From JBOHRE01 sp050732635 (GTDB taxonomy: Bacteria; Gemmatimonadota; Gemmatimonadetes; Longimicrobiales; RSA9), in NCBI GenBank assembly GCA_050732635.1, contig JBOHRE010000046.1, positions 1 through 26,273 on the forward strand: a stretch of DNA of 26,273 nucleotides. The letters are read 5' to 3'. The notes below the pieces were generated by a model. That model was given only the letters and a program-made list of their open reading frames with translations. It ran no database searches and was not told the origin of the DNA. The first letter of the stretch is position 1. Each line of letters begins with the position of its first letter. The translations under genes and the position numbers were made by a program. Of the stretch, positions 20,660 to 26,273 are shown one piece after another.

Positions 20660-21688
20660 CTACTGGCGCCGGATGAATACCGGCTGGACCCAGGCCACGG
20701 CACCGCCCGAGTCCGTCACCCGCGCGCGTACGTAGCCGTCGAGGCCGTCCGCCGCGCGCAGCACATACACCGCCGGGTTCGCGCCGGTCCGCTCGAGCAC
20801 GCGACCGCCGTTGCCGATGAACTCGGTCGTGTACCGGAAGTCCTGCTGCTGCCGGATGCGGATCTCGAGGCGGGTCGCCGTGACGTCGATGTCCTCCAGC
20901 TCGACGCCCGTCGTCGCGTAGAACTCGCCCGCTTCCAGCCGACCGAGAATCTCCTCGGCGTCCAACCGATCCGCCCGCACCACCACCCAGCCGCGGCCGG
21001 GGTTCGCACGATCGCGCGAGAACTCGCCCACGAAGTGATGCGCGTCATCCACCGCGATGCCGTAGATCCGCTTGCCGCCGGTCAGCAGGTGATCCCAGAT
21101 CTCCTCGAGACCGGGCGCATCGCCACCGCCGGCATTATGCACCAGTGGGTGCCCGTTGAAGATCTCCAGCAGCCTGTCGTTGCGGACCTGGGCCAGTGTG
21201 TGATGGTCGAACGCCCAGCCGAAGTTCGGATGATTGATGTGCGGGACACCCTCCACTGCGCGCACCGCGTCGACGTTCTTCTGGATCGTGCCCACCAGTG
21301 TGCTATCCGTCCGCGGCTCGATCACGTGCGGGATGTTGAGACCGTTGATGTGAACCGGCTTCCGCTCGAACGCCGACGTGACCTCCTCGCCCGGGATGAG
21401 CAGGAAGCTCGAGTCCATGAGCATTGCGAGCGTCTCTGGATCGACCCACACATTGTGGTCCGACAGTACCAGGAAGTTGTAGCCATTGCCCTTGTACCAG
21501 CGGGCCACCACCTCCGGCGGCGAGTCGCCGTCGCTCTCCAGCGTGTGCGTGTGCGTGTTGCCCTTGAACCAGCGCGAACCGGGATCCGGCGGAACCTCGA
21601 AGCGCTGTGCCGCTGCACCGCCCGCGCTCGCGAGCGCAAGGCCGCACGCGACCGCCACAACCCGAAAGCCTCCGGAGCTGAGGCGCAT
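20660..21688 (-). CDS. Secreted PHP-family phosphoesterase
   Basis: The protein is 342 aa from the ATG at 21688, chosen because AGGGGAGGGG precedes it and it begins directly with a Sec signal (FRVVAVACGLALASAGGAAA, cleavage near 27). The PHP metal motifs are KGNTHTHT (H46, H48), SDGD (D53), LSDHN (D77, H78), PGEEVT (E101), INHPNFGW (H153) and VDDAHH (D214, H217). This is the full set for a polynuclear metal site. A C-terminal ~100-residue beta domain follows (VELEDIDVTATRLEIRIRQQQDF and VYVLRAADGLDGYVRARVTDSGGAVAWVQPV), as in other exported PHP proteins. Phosphodiester or phosphomonoester hydrolysis outside the cytoplasm is expected, perhaps for phosphate scavenging. The substrate is unknown. 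It lies 50 bp downstream of the luciferase-family gene. Confidence 0.9.
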   Translation of the reverse strand: MRLSSGGFRVVAVACGLALASAGGAAAQRFEVPPDPGSRWFKGNTHTHTLESDGDSPPEVVARWYKGNGYNFLVLSDHNVWVDPETLAMLMDSSFLLIPGEEVTSAFERKPVHINGLNIPHVIEPRTDSTLVGTIQKNVDAVRAVEGVPHINHPNFGWAFDHHTLAQVRNDRLLEIFNGHPLVHNAGGGDAPGLEEIWDHLLTGGKRIYGIAVDDAHHFVGEFSRDRANPGRGWVVVRADRLDAEEILGRLEAGEFYATTGVELEDIDVTATRLEIRIRQQQDFRYTTEFIGNGGRVLERTGANPAVYVLRAADGLDGYVRARVTDSGGAVAWVQPVFIRRQ

Positions 21689-21738
21689 TGCCCCTCCCCT
21701 AGTCACCGCGATCCACCAGCCCGCGACCACCCCACCAA

Positions 21739-22224
21739 CTACACACCCTGCGCCTGCTCGAGCGAGCGCCCGAGCAGCGCGAGCACCACCTCCAGCTCGG
21801 CCTCGTCGCGCGGCGCGTACACCATCACGACAGTCTCGGGAATATAGCCGACCCGCGCGGCAGGGTGTGGTTCCGCCCACCCCTGCGCCACCGCCTCGTG
21901 CGCGACCTCGCGCGGCAGCACCATGTGCAGGCTCCCATCCGGCGGTGGATGGATGTGCGCGAACTCACGGCCGATGATGAACGCGTGCGGCCCCGAAGCC
22001 TGCTGATCCTCCGCCAGCCACAGGGCCCGCGCACCCGGCACCGAGATCAGGCTCGGCCGATCCTCCACGCCCGGCAACGCGAGCGCGCGCCGCGCCAGCT
22101 CGTCCACGAGCAGCGGCGTTGTCGTCTGGTCGAGTTGCGTGTGCGGATTGGTCGAGGTCGTCCGTGGCCGCCCGCCCGCGCGCTGCGGCAGCGCGCTCAG
22201 GTCGATCTCTACGGCACGATTCAT
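21739..22224 (-). CDS. Luciferase-family (DUF5519-like) small protein
   Basis: This is a 161-aa protein starting at 22224 with AGG upstream. A longer open frame to 22497 is rejected because it crosses the divergent promoter region and has no family resemblance. The N-terminus is polar (1-36), then LVDELARRALALPGVEDRPS. The conserved core is residues ~75-105: GPHAFIIGREFAHIHPPPDGSLHMVLP, with H90, H92 and H100. The tail AAVGYIPETVVMVYAPRDEAELEVV-type region follows. This core matches a family named for partial similarity to animal and fungal luciferase-like proteins. No enzymatic activity is established for bacterial members. The His-rich motif may bind a metal. It diverges from the PadR gene at 22452. 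Confidence 0.8.
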   Translation of the reverse strand: MNRAVEIDLSALPQRAGGRPRTTSTNPHTQLDQTTTPLLVDELARRALALPGVEDRPSLISVPGARALWLAEDQQASGPHAFIIGREFAHIHPPPDGSLHMVLPREVAHEAVAQGWAEPHPAARVGYIPETVVMVYAPRDEAELEVVLALLGRSLEQAQGV

Positions 22225-22334
22225 TGCCACTACCTGCGTTCGCCTCGGGGAGGCACCCGCGCCACCAGCGAAGACCGTGCCCGCCGGCGGCCGTAATGAC
22301 CGGCAGACGCCGCGGCCCCGGGTGCAGGCGGCCC

Positions 22335-22364
22335 TTGACGGGTGCTGTCGATATATCGTATCAT
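22335..22364 (+). promoter_or_regulatory. PadR-gene promoter with palindrome in the spacer
   Basis: TTGACG (22335-22340) and TATCAT (22359-22364) are separated by 18 bp. The spacer ends in the perfect 10-bp palindrome CGATATATCG (22349-22358), an AT-rich site in GC-rich DNA. A repressor bound there would block RNA polymerase, which fits autoregulation by the PadR protein encoded 88 bp downstream. The operator role is inferred. Confidence 0.6.
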
Positions 22365-22451
22365 GTCGCCAGCGCTCGACAACGGCCGACGCCGAGCACC
22401 GCACAGGCACGCGGCGGGACGTGCCGCAGCCACCCTTCAACCTCTCTGAGT

Positions 22452-23027
22452 ATGGGACCGCGATCCTACGAGTTTCCGTTCGGCGCCTGGGCGTCATGGT
22501 GCGGCCCGGGGTTCACGGGCCGGGGCGCCGGGCGTGGCGGACGACGCCGGCGCGTCTTCGAGCGAGGCGACCTGAAGTACATGGTGCTGGCGCTGCTGGA
22601 GGAGAAGCCGATGCACGGTTACGAGGTGATGCAGCGGCTGGAGGAGGAATCGGGAGGCTTCTACTCGGCGAGCGCGGGCTCGGTGTACCCCGTGCTGCAG
22701 ATGCTGCAGGACCAGGGTCAGGTGACGTCGGCGGAGATCGACGGCAAGCGCGTGTACCGGATCACGGATGCCGGTCGCGACTTCCTGCACGCGAACCGCG
22801 ACCGGGTGGAGGACGTGACGGACCGGGTCAGCGATTTCGGTTCGCTGTTCGGCGGGCGGGGCATGGGCGAGCTGACGCGCTCGTTCGTGCAGTTGGCGCA
22901 GGTCAGCTTCGAGAAGGCGTTGGAGGCGGCGGGCGACCCCGAGTCGGTGACGTCGCTGCGCGAGATCCTGGAGCGTGCTACACGGGAGATGGAGTCGTGG
23001 CACCGCCGTCCGCGAACGAGCGGCTGA
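22452..23027 (+). CDS. PadR-family transcriptional regulator
   Basis: This is a 191-aa protein. Residues 1-34 are Gly/Arg/aromatic-rich (YEFPFGAWASW, GRGAGRGGRRRR), a low-complexity lead seen in the PadR proteins of this type. The winged helix covers ~36-110: VFERGDLKYMVLALLEEKPMHGYEVMQRLEEES, then SAGSVYPVLQMLQDQGQV and the wing GKRVYRITDAGRDFL. The C-terminal half is a long helical dimerisation region (VEDVTDRVSDFGSLFG, LREILERATREMESW). It is expected to be a dimeric repressor. Its own promoter holds a palindrome (22349-22358). The SHOCT membrane protein gene follows after 17 bp and is probably in the same operon. The luciferase-family gene is divergent. Confidence 0.92.
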   Translation: MGPRSYEFPFGAWASWCGPGFTGRGAGRGGRRRRVFERGDLKYMVLALLEEKPMHGYEVMQRLEEESGGFYSASAGSVYPVLQMLQDQGQVTSAEIDGKRVYRITDAGRDFLHANRDRVEDVTDRVSDFGSLFGGRGMGELTRSFVQLAQVSFEKALEAAGDPESVTSLREILERATREMESWHRRPRTSG

Positions 23028-23044
23028 GCAGAGGGAGGCGCGAC

Positions 23045-23332
23045 ATGGAATTGTTGATCTGGTTCGCGGTGATCTGGTTCCTGGTCAGCTCGCGTGGGCG
23101 GTGGGGCGCGTGCGGCGGCGACTGGCGCCGGGAGCGGCGCGGCTCGCGGCTGGGCGACGTCGCCCGAGGCGGGTCACCGCGCACGCCTCGCGTTCGTTCC
23201 CGAGCGGCGGTCGTGCTGCCGCAGGAATTGCCATTCGAGCGTGCGAAGCGTGATTTCGTCGAGGGGCGGCTCACCGTCGAGCAATACGAGGCGGAGCTGG
23301 ATCGTCTGATCCGTCGCAGCCCGCAGGCGTAG
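23045..23332 (+). CDS. Small membrane protein with SHOCT-like C-terminus
   Basis: This is a 95-aa protein starting at ATG 23045 with GGAGG upstream. Residues 2-15 are a short hydrophobic anchor (ELLIWFAVIWFLVSS). The middle is Gly/Arg-rich and presumably disordered. Residues 64-90 (FERAKRDFVEGRLTVEQYEAELDRLI) match the short C-terminal (SHOCT/DUF1707-like) helix-turn-helix pattern with the family's FxxGxLTxEEYExxLxxL form. In the family, this piece serves oligomerisation or protein contact. Co-transcription with PadR suggests membrane-stress or envelope control, by inference only. No catalytic residues are present. Confidence 0.8.
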   Translation: MELLIWFAVIWFLVSSRGRWGACGGDWRRERRGSRLGDVARGGSPRTPRVRSRAAVVLPQELPFERAKRDFVEGRLTVEQYEAELDRLIRRSPQA

Positions 23333-23358
23333 GGGCCGTCTCGCGGCGAGCGCGAGGC

Positions 23359-23390
23359 GAGGCCTCCGGGCGATGTCGCCCGGAAGCCTC
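23359..23390. terminator. Hairpin between convergent genes, probable bidirectional terminator
   Basis: GAGGC-C-TCCGGGCG pairs with CGCCCGGA-A-GCCTC around an ATGT loop (13 pairs, one mismatch). It lies 26 bp after the SHOCT gene stop and 15 bp before the end of the converging Bor-like gene. There is no clear U-tract on either side. Confidence 0.6.
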
Positions 23391-23405
23391 TGGCCCGCTG
23401 CAGCC

Positions 23406-23816
23406 TCAATCGGTGATGAAGACGGGCGCCGCAGTACGCGCGGAGTGGCGGGCAGCGGCGTGGATGGCCCGGGCCCATTGCTCTGCCGTCGCTCCGTCCG
23501 TTAGCTCGATGGCCGCAGCGTCACCCGCGCTGCCCGCCGTTGCGCACTGCACCTCGATGGTCATCGGCGTGTAGAGCCAGAAGGTGAGGAAGCTGGCCAG
23601 CTGGTTCAGGAAGCTCAGCTGCGTGTCGACGCGCGCCACGCCGTTGGGGCAGCGGCTGGCGGTCTCGACGGTGGAGGGTGGGACCAGTCCATAGACGAAG
23701 CCGTGAGCCCACTCGACTTCCACGCTCTCGCCGGATGGCGTGAGGCCGGTGTCGATCGTGGCGTGATAGCATCCCGCCAGCGGCATCGTGACCAGCAGCA
23801 GCAGCGGTGCTCGCAT
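23406..23816 (-). CDS. Bor-like lipoprotein
   Basis: This is a 136-aa protein. The start at 23816 is supported by GGGAGGAG upstream and a lipoprotein signal MRAPLLLLVTMPLAGC (C16). The core VETASRCPNGVARVDTQLSFLNQLASFLTFWLYTPMTIEVQC lines up, by eye, with the core of the phage lambda Bor protein: a C.....V.T..SF.N.....T...YTP...V.C pattern with two paired Cys. Lambda Bor is an outer-membrane lipoprotein linked to serum survival of lysogens. No phage gene surrounds this copy. A ~40-residue Ala-rich C-terminal extension (ELTDGATAEQWARAIHAAARHSA) is absent from lambda Bor. The function here is unknown; envelope location is likely. Confidence 0.75.
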   Translation of the reverse strand: MRAPLLLLVTMPLAGCYHATIDTGLTPSGESVEVEWAHGFVYGLVPPSTVETASRCPNGVARVDTQLSFLNQLASFLTFWLYTPMTIEVQCATAGSAGDAAAIELTDGATAEQWARAIHAAARHSARTAAPVFITD

Positions 23817-23842
23817 GGCTCCTCCCTTCGATGGTGAAAGTG

Positions 23843-23863
23843 CGCCCACGCGAGGCGTGGGCG
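23843..23863 (-). terminator. Hairpin after the DinB/DUF3052 pair, probable terminator
   Basis: CGCCCACGC and GCGTGGGCG form a perfect 9-bp stem with a 3-nt loop. On the minus strand it is followed by CACTTTCACC, a weak T-rich stretch. It lies 36 bp beyond the DUF3052 stop and 26 bp before the Bor-like start, so it separates the two transcripts. Confidence 0.5.
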
Positions 23864-23899
23864 AGTCAACTCCAGGTGTACCAGACGGCATCCCTCCTG

Positions 23900-24340
23900 T
23901 CAGTGCCGGTCGCGGGCGCCCGGTGGAGCCGAGGCGCGCTCGGTCCGGCGGATCACGAGCTTCAGCCCGGACCACACGTCGTCCACGGCGCATACCTTGA
24001 CGTCGACGAGGCCGAGCGGCAGCGCAACCTCGCGCACGACGTCCTCGGTGATGTCGGTCGGCACGCGCGCTGACTTCTTCGGCCAGGAGACCCAGATCAT
24101 CCCATCGGGCACGAGCTTCTGCCGCAGCGACGGCAGCCGGCGCTGGAGCACACGCCGCTCGCCCACGAAGAGGTGGACGAAATCGAGCGCCGCGCGCGGT
24201 CGCTCGAGGATCGCAATGTCAGGAGGCAGGTCGGCCACGAGCCTGCCATAATCGATAGGACTGTCGATCACCGAGATGCGCATGCCGCTGCGGATGCCGA
24301 GCTTCTGCACCAGCGGCGTGCCGGAATAGCCGGCGCTCAT
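23900..24340 (-). CDS. DUF3052-family protein
   Basis: This is a 146-aa cytoplasmic protein beginning MSAGYSGTPLVQKLGIRSGMRISVI, the characteristic opening of the DUF3052 family. A central segment FVHLFVGERRVLQRRLPSLRQKLVPDGMIWVSWPKKSARVPTDITEDVVREVALPLGLVDVKVCAVDDVWSGLKLVIRR covers ~53-132. The family is small and widespread, has a Rossmann-like look, and has no established function. The start is fixed by a 4-bp ATGA overlap with the end of the DinB-like gene, so the two are translationally coupled. The basic tail (RTERASAPPGARDRH) is variable in the family. Confidence 0.87.
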   Translation of the reverse strand: MSAGYSGTPLVQKLGIRSGMRISVIDSPIDYGRLVADLPPDIAILERPRAALDFVHLFVGERRVLQRRLPSLRQKLVPDGMIWVSWPKKSARVPTDITEDVVREVALPLGLVDVKVCAVDDVWSGLKLVIRRTERASAPPGARDRH

Positions 24341-24885
24341 CGCAGTGCCCGCACCACCTGCTCTGCCTGCCACAGGTGTCGGTGCTGATGCCGCGGCAGG
24401 ATGCCCAGCGCCGCGTACAGGTTGTAGCGCACGCGCGCGTTGAAGGGCGAGGTGAGCTTCACCCTGTCGATCGGCAGGCCCCGGGCGGCAGCGGCGCAGG
24501 CCACCTGTTCATCCTGCAGCCGCTCGAACGTGGCGAGCACTTCGACAGGGTCGCCGCCGCTGGCCGGCACGAACCGGCTCGCGGTCCCGGTTCGCAGCCG
24601 CACGGGTGGCGGCATGATCCTCCAGAGCAGCCAGCCGATCGGATCGCGCCGCAGCCGGCGTGCGCCCAGCGGCTGGAGACGTTTTGCCCTTTCCAGACCC
24701 TCGTGAAGCAGCGGCAGAAACGCCTCGCCCGTCCGGTTCAGGTGGATCACGCACTCGCCGGCCGACCAGCGGGCCGGGTCCGGGCGCTCGAACCACCGCG
24801 TCGCCTCGATCGTGGCGGCGAGCTGCCGAAGCCTCGCGCGGGCACGCTCGAAATCCTCGATGACCTCCTGCAGCTCGGACCGCAC
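24337..24885 (-). CDS. DinB-superfamily protein, GTG start
   Basis: This is a 182-aa four-helix-bundle protein. Putative metal ligands are H48 (SAGECVIHLNRTGE), H166 and H170 (LPRHQHRHLWQAEQV). The HxxxHxxQ end is the hallmark of DinB_2/YfiT-type proteins. In the family, members are metal-dependent thiol-transferases (mycothiol, bacillithiol) or remain uncharacterised. The thiol partner here cannot be told. The start codon is GTG at 24885, and it shares its G with the TAG stop of a decayed reading frame upstream (24885-25031), a TAGTG junction. The downstream DUF3052 gene overlaps by 4 bp. Confidence 0.87.
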   Translation of the reverse strand: MRSELQEVIEDFERARARLRQLAATIEATRWFERPDPARWSAGECVIHLNRTGEAFLPLLHEGLERAKRLQPLGARRLRRDPIGWLLWRIMPPPVRLRTGTASRFVPASGGDPVEVLATFERLQDEQVACAAAARGLPIDRVKLTSPFNARVRYNLYAALGILPRHQHRHLWQAEQVVRALR

Positions 24886-25031
24886 TAGGGACCAGCCGGG
24901 AAGCGCGGGTGGGAGCGCAGGCCATCGAGGTCCGGGGGGATCTTCATCCAGATGAGGTTGCTGAAGCCATTCTGGATGGCGCGCTCGAGTGCGTCGATGA
25001 GTGGGGAGGTGTCGGGAACCGTCGGAAGCTG
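24885..25031 (-). pseudogene. Remnant of the 3' end of a TPR-domain regulator/kinase-type protein
   Basis: On the minus strand a stop-to-stop frame of 48 codons without a usable start reads VPDTSPLIDALERAIQNG, then FSNLIWMKIPPDLDGLRSHPRF and ends PAGP. The string LERAI..GF.N..W.....DLD.LR..PRF is the recurrent C-terminal signature of TPR-containing cyclase/kinase/BTAD-type proteins, which sit in large numbers in these genomes. A TAG directly upstream (25032-25034) and the absence of the preceding repeats show that only the tail survives. The stop touches the dinB-like GTG. No matching sequence remains between here and the CHRD gene. Confidence 0.6.
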
Positions 25032-25083
25032 CTACGCCGCCGGGACGGCCGCAAGCGACCCGGCGGCGCGTCGGCGCGCGCGG

Positions 25084-25644
25084 TCAGTCGATCTGGCCGC
25101 GGATCTCGCCGCCCGGGAACTGTGTCGTGTGCACGTTCACATAGGTGTTGCCTGCGCGGATCGCGTCCATCAGCAGCGCCACGCTCTCACCGCCGAGCGG
25201 GTCGGCGGGAAGCGGGTTCATCACATCGTCGTCGGTGATCACGCCCTGCTCCAGCACGCCCTGGAAGCGGCCCGGGATCAGCTGCGGCGGCGGCGCCTCC
25301 GGATATAGCCACACCACGATCGGGCCGTTCACGCCCGCGGGCGCAACATGGATGTGTGCCATCAGCACGTTCTCGATGTTGGCCACGATCAGCTTGTAGC
25401 TGAGCTCGCTGCCATCGGGGCTGAGCTGGAACACGGCCTGTCCCTGCGCGCGCGATCCCGTCGGCGGCACCTCCTCGTCGCCGGTCAGGTGCGTGCGCAG
25501 ATTGTGTGGCGCGTCGGCCGCGCTGTGCACGAACACCGGCACGACAACGGGTTCGAGCGGACCGGGCGAGGCGCTGTCGTCGACGCAGCCGGCCGTCACT
25601 GCCACGGTGAACGCGAGCATACTGCCCATGATGCGACGCTGCAT
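25084..25644 (-). CDS. CHRD-domain lipoprotein
   Basis: This is a 186-aa protein. The ATG at 25644 has GGAGG upstream and begins a lipoprotein signal RRIMGSMLAFTVAVTAGC (C20). A longer open frame toward 25869 is rejected as it lacks signal and coding character. Residues ~52-186 form one CHRD domain: LRTHLTGDEEVPPTGSRAQGQAVFQLSPDGSELSYKLIVANIENVLMAHIHVAPAGVNGPIVVWLY, later GGESVALLMDAIRAGNTYVNVHTTQFPGGEIRGQI. The domain is named from chordin. Bacterial copies are exported and of unknown role, possibly in binding or matrix. The His pair HIH and VHT are conserved positions. It is flanked by the decayed TPR tail and a 238-bp upstream gap. Confidence 0.9.
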   Translation of the reverse strand: MQRRIMGSMLAFTVAVTAGCVDDSASPGPLEPVVVPVFVHSAADAPHNLRTHLTGDEEVPPTGSRAQGQAVFQLSPDGSELSYKLIVANIENVLMAHIHVAPAGVNGPIVVWLYPEAPPPQLIPGRFQGVLEQGVITDDDVMNPLPADPLGGESVALLMDAIRAGNTYVNVHTTQFPGGEIRGQID

Positions 25645-25882
25645 GGGAAACCTCCGGCGTTGGGGAGGTCGTCGAAGCGCGGCAAACCCCAAGCCGCGCC
25701 TGACGCGGCCGAGCGGCCGCGGGGCAGAACGTGCGCACGCCGTGGCAGGTCGCCGAAAGTGCGGGCCTCCGGCGCCAGGCGTCGTCCAAGATGCGGCGGC
25801 GCGCGGTGGCATCGCTCTCGCCGAAGCCCCACGCACCGCGGCGTCCCGTGCGGGAACGCCGATCAGCAATGAAAGGTAGGCC
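25645..25882. other. Non-coding gap upstream of the CHRD gene
   Basis: No supported gene is seen on either strand in these 238 bp. Presumably it holds the CHRD promoter and the end of the Ig-like transcript. No clear -35/-10 pair or hairpin with a T-tract could be picked out. Confidence 0.4.
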
Positions 25883-26273
25883 TCAGAGCGTGTCCGTCGG
25901 GGCGAACAGCTCGACCGTGATGAAGGCGCTGTCCAGGCCGATCAGCGCGCCAACCGAGTCGATCGGCACGACGGTCGCCGTCACGATGGCGGTACCCAGG
26001 TCGAGGCCGGTGACCAGCGTGAGCGAATCCGCCGGCTCCAGTGCGATGCGCGTGGAGTCGGTGGTCTGCCAGCGGAACGAGGCGACGCCACCGCACGTCG
26101 CCAGTGGTGACGCGCGCAACGTGCGCGACTGCTGCAGCGGCACGAGCAGTGTCTCCGGCGTAACGTCGACCACGACGCGGCACGGCTCGATGCCGCCGAC
26201 GAGCCCGCCGCCCTCGTCGTCGCACGCGAGCGCGCCGCTGGCCACGACCGCGGCCAGCAAGGCGGCCGCAGGC
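25883..26273 (-). CDS. Ig-like domain lipoprotein, 5' end beyond the window
   Basis: About 129 codons are visible. The frame stays open to the right edge, where it reads AAALLAAVVASGALAC, the hydrophobic part of a lipoprotein signal with its cysteine (ALAC). The true start is therefore probably just outside the window. A TTG at 26260 could serve but would leave a very short signal. After a Gly/Glu linker, the mature part is one bacterial Ig-like domain of BIG_2 type: VDVTPETLLVPLQQSRTLRA, then ASFRWQTTDSTRIAL, then LVTGLDLGTAIVTATV. Such domains mediate surface adhesion or sit in larger envelope proteins. Two Cys (CRVVV and ATCGG) could pair. The function is unknown. Confidence 0.78.
   Translation of the reverse strand, partial: PAAALLAAVVASGALACDDEGGGLVGGIEPCRVVVDVTPETLLVPLQQSRTLRASPLATCGGVASFRWQTTDSTRIALEPADSLTLVTGLDLGTAIVTATVVPIDSVGALIGLDSAFITVELFAPTDTL

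Noticed and set aside
21689..21880. 64-residue N-terminal extension of the PHP protein
   Set aside because: It is Arg/Ala/Gly-rich, overlaps the upstream gene, and precedes an excellent ribosome-binding site and signal peptide at 21688.

Overview
The window is high-GC bacterial chromosome, densely coded on both strands. The gene content suggests Gemmatimonadota, with Acidobacteriota the next possibility. Pointers are a PadR regulator paired with an ADOP-type MacB/FtsX permease, two BTAD regulators with a transmembrane segment and extracytoplasmic TPR repeats, a 6-bladed beta-propeller lipoprotein, a CHRD lipoprotein and a bacterial Ig-like lipoprotein. This assignment is inference from families; there is no rRNA in the window. 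No tRNA, CRISPR array, IS element or phage module was seen.

Left block (1-5518): the 5' part of an ADOP permease overlaps its PadR repressor gene (both minus). A perfect inverted repeat lies on the padR promoter. Then, on the plus strand, come a zinc-finger thioredoxin (TrxC type), a beta-propeller lipoprotein and a RecQ helicase that has an HRDC domain but no room for the RQC winged helix.

Regulator block (5539-13038): a cupin lipoprotein (minus), a BTAD-TM-TPR regulator (plus), and convergent to it a larger BTAD-ATPase-TM-TPR regulator (minus) broken by an apparent single-base frameshift near 10995. The 75-bp gap between the two regulators holds a 32-bp exact copy of an internal piece of recQ.

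Copper block (13179-17560): a small unknown ORF overlaps by ATGA the first of two tandem secreted multicopper oxidases. Both oxidases carry the four His motifs in reversed order. The T1/T3 motifs normally found at the C-terminus lie in the first half and HWHG/HxH in the second half, and the outer cupredoxin domains have lost their ligands. This is the most unusual system in the window.

Minus-strand housekeeping and accessory block (17713-22224): two small Lys/Arg-rich basic proteins (one only 56 aa with a GTG start), a membrane-anchored alpha/beta hydrolase, a HAD phosphatase, a 33-codon ORF followed by a strong terminator, a secreted PHP-family phosphoesterase and a luciferase-family small protein.

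Right block (22335-26273): a PadR regulator with a palindrome inside its own promoter is followed by a SHOCT membrane protein. Next come a Bor-like lipoprotein, a DinB/DUF3052 pair, a decayed TPR-protein 3' end that touches the dinB-like start, a CHRD lipoprotein, and an Ig-like lipoprotein running off the right edge.
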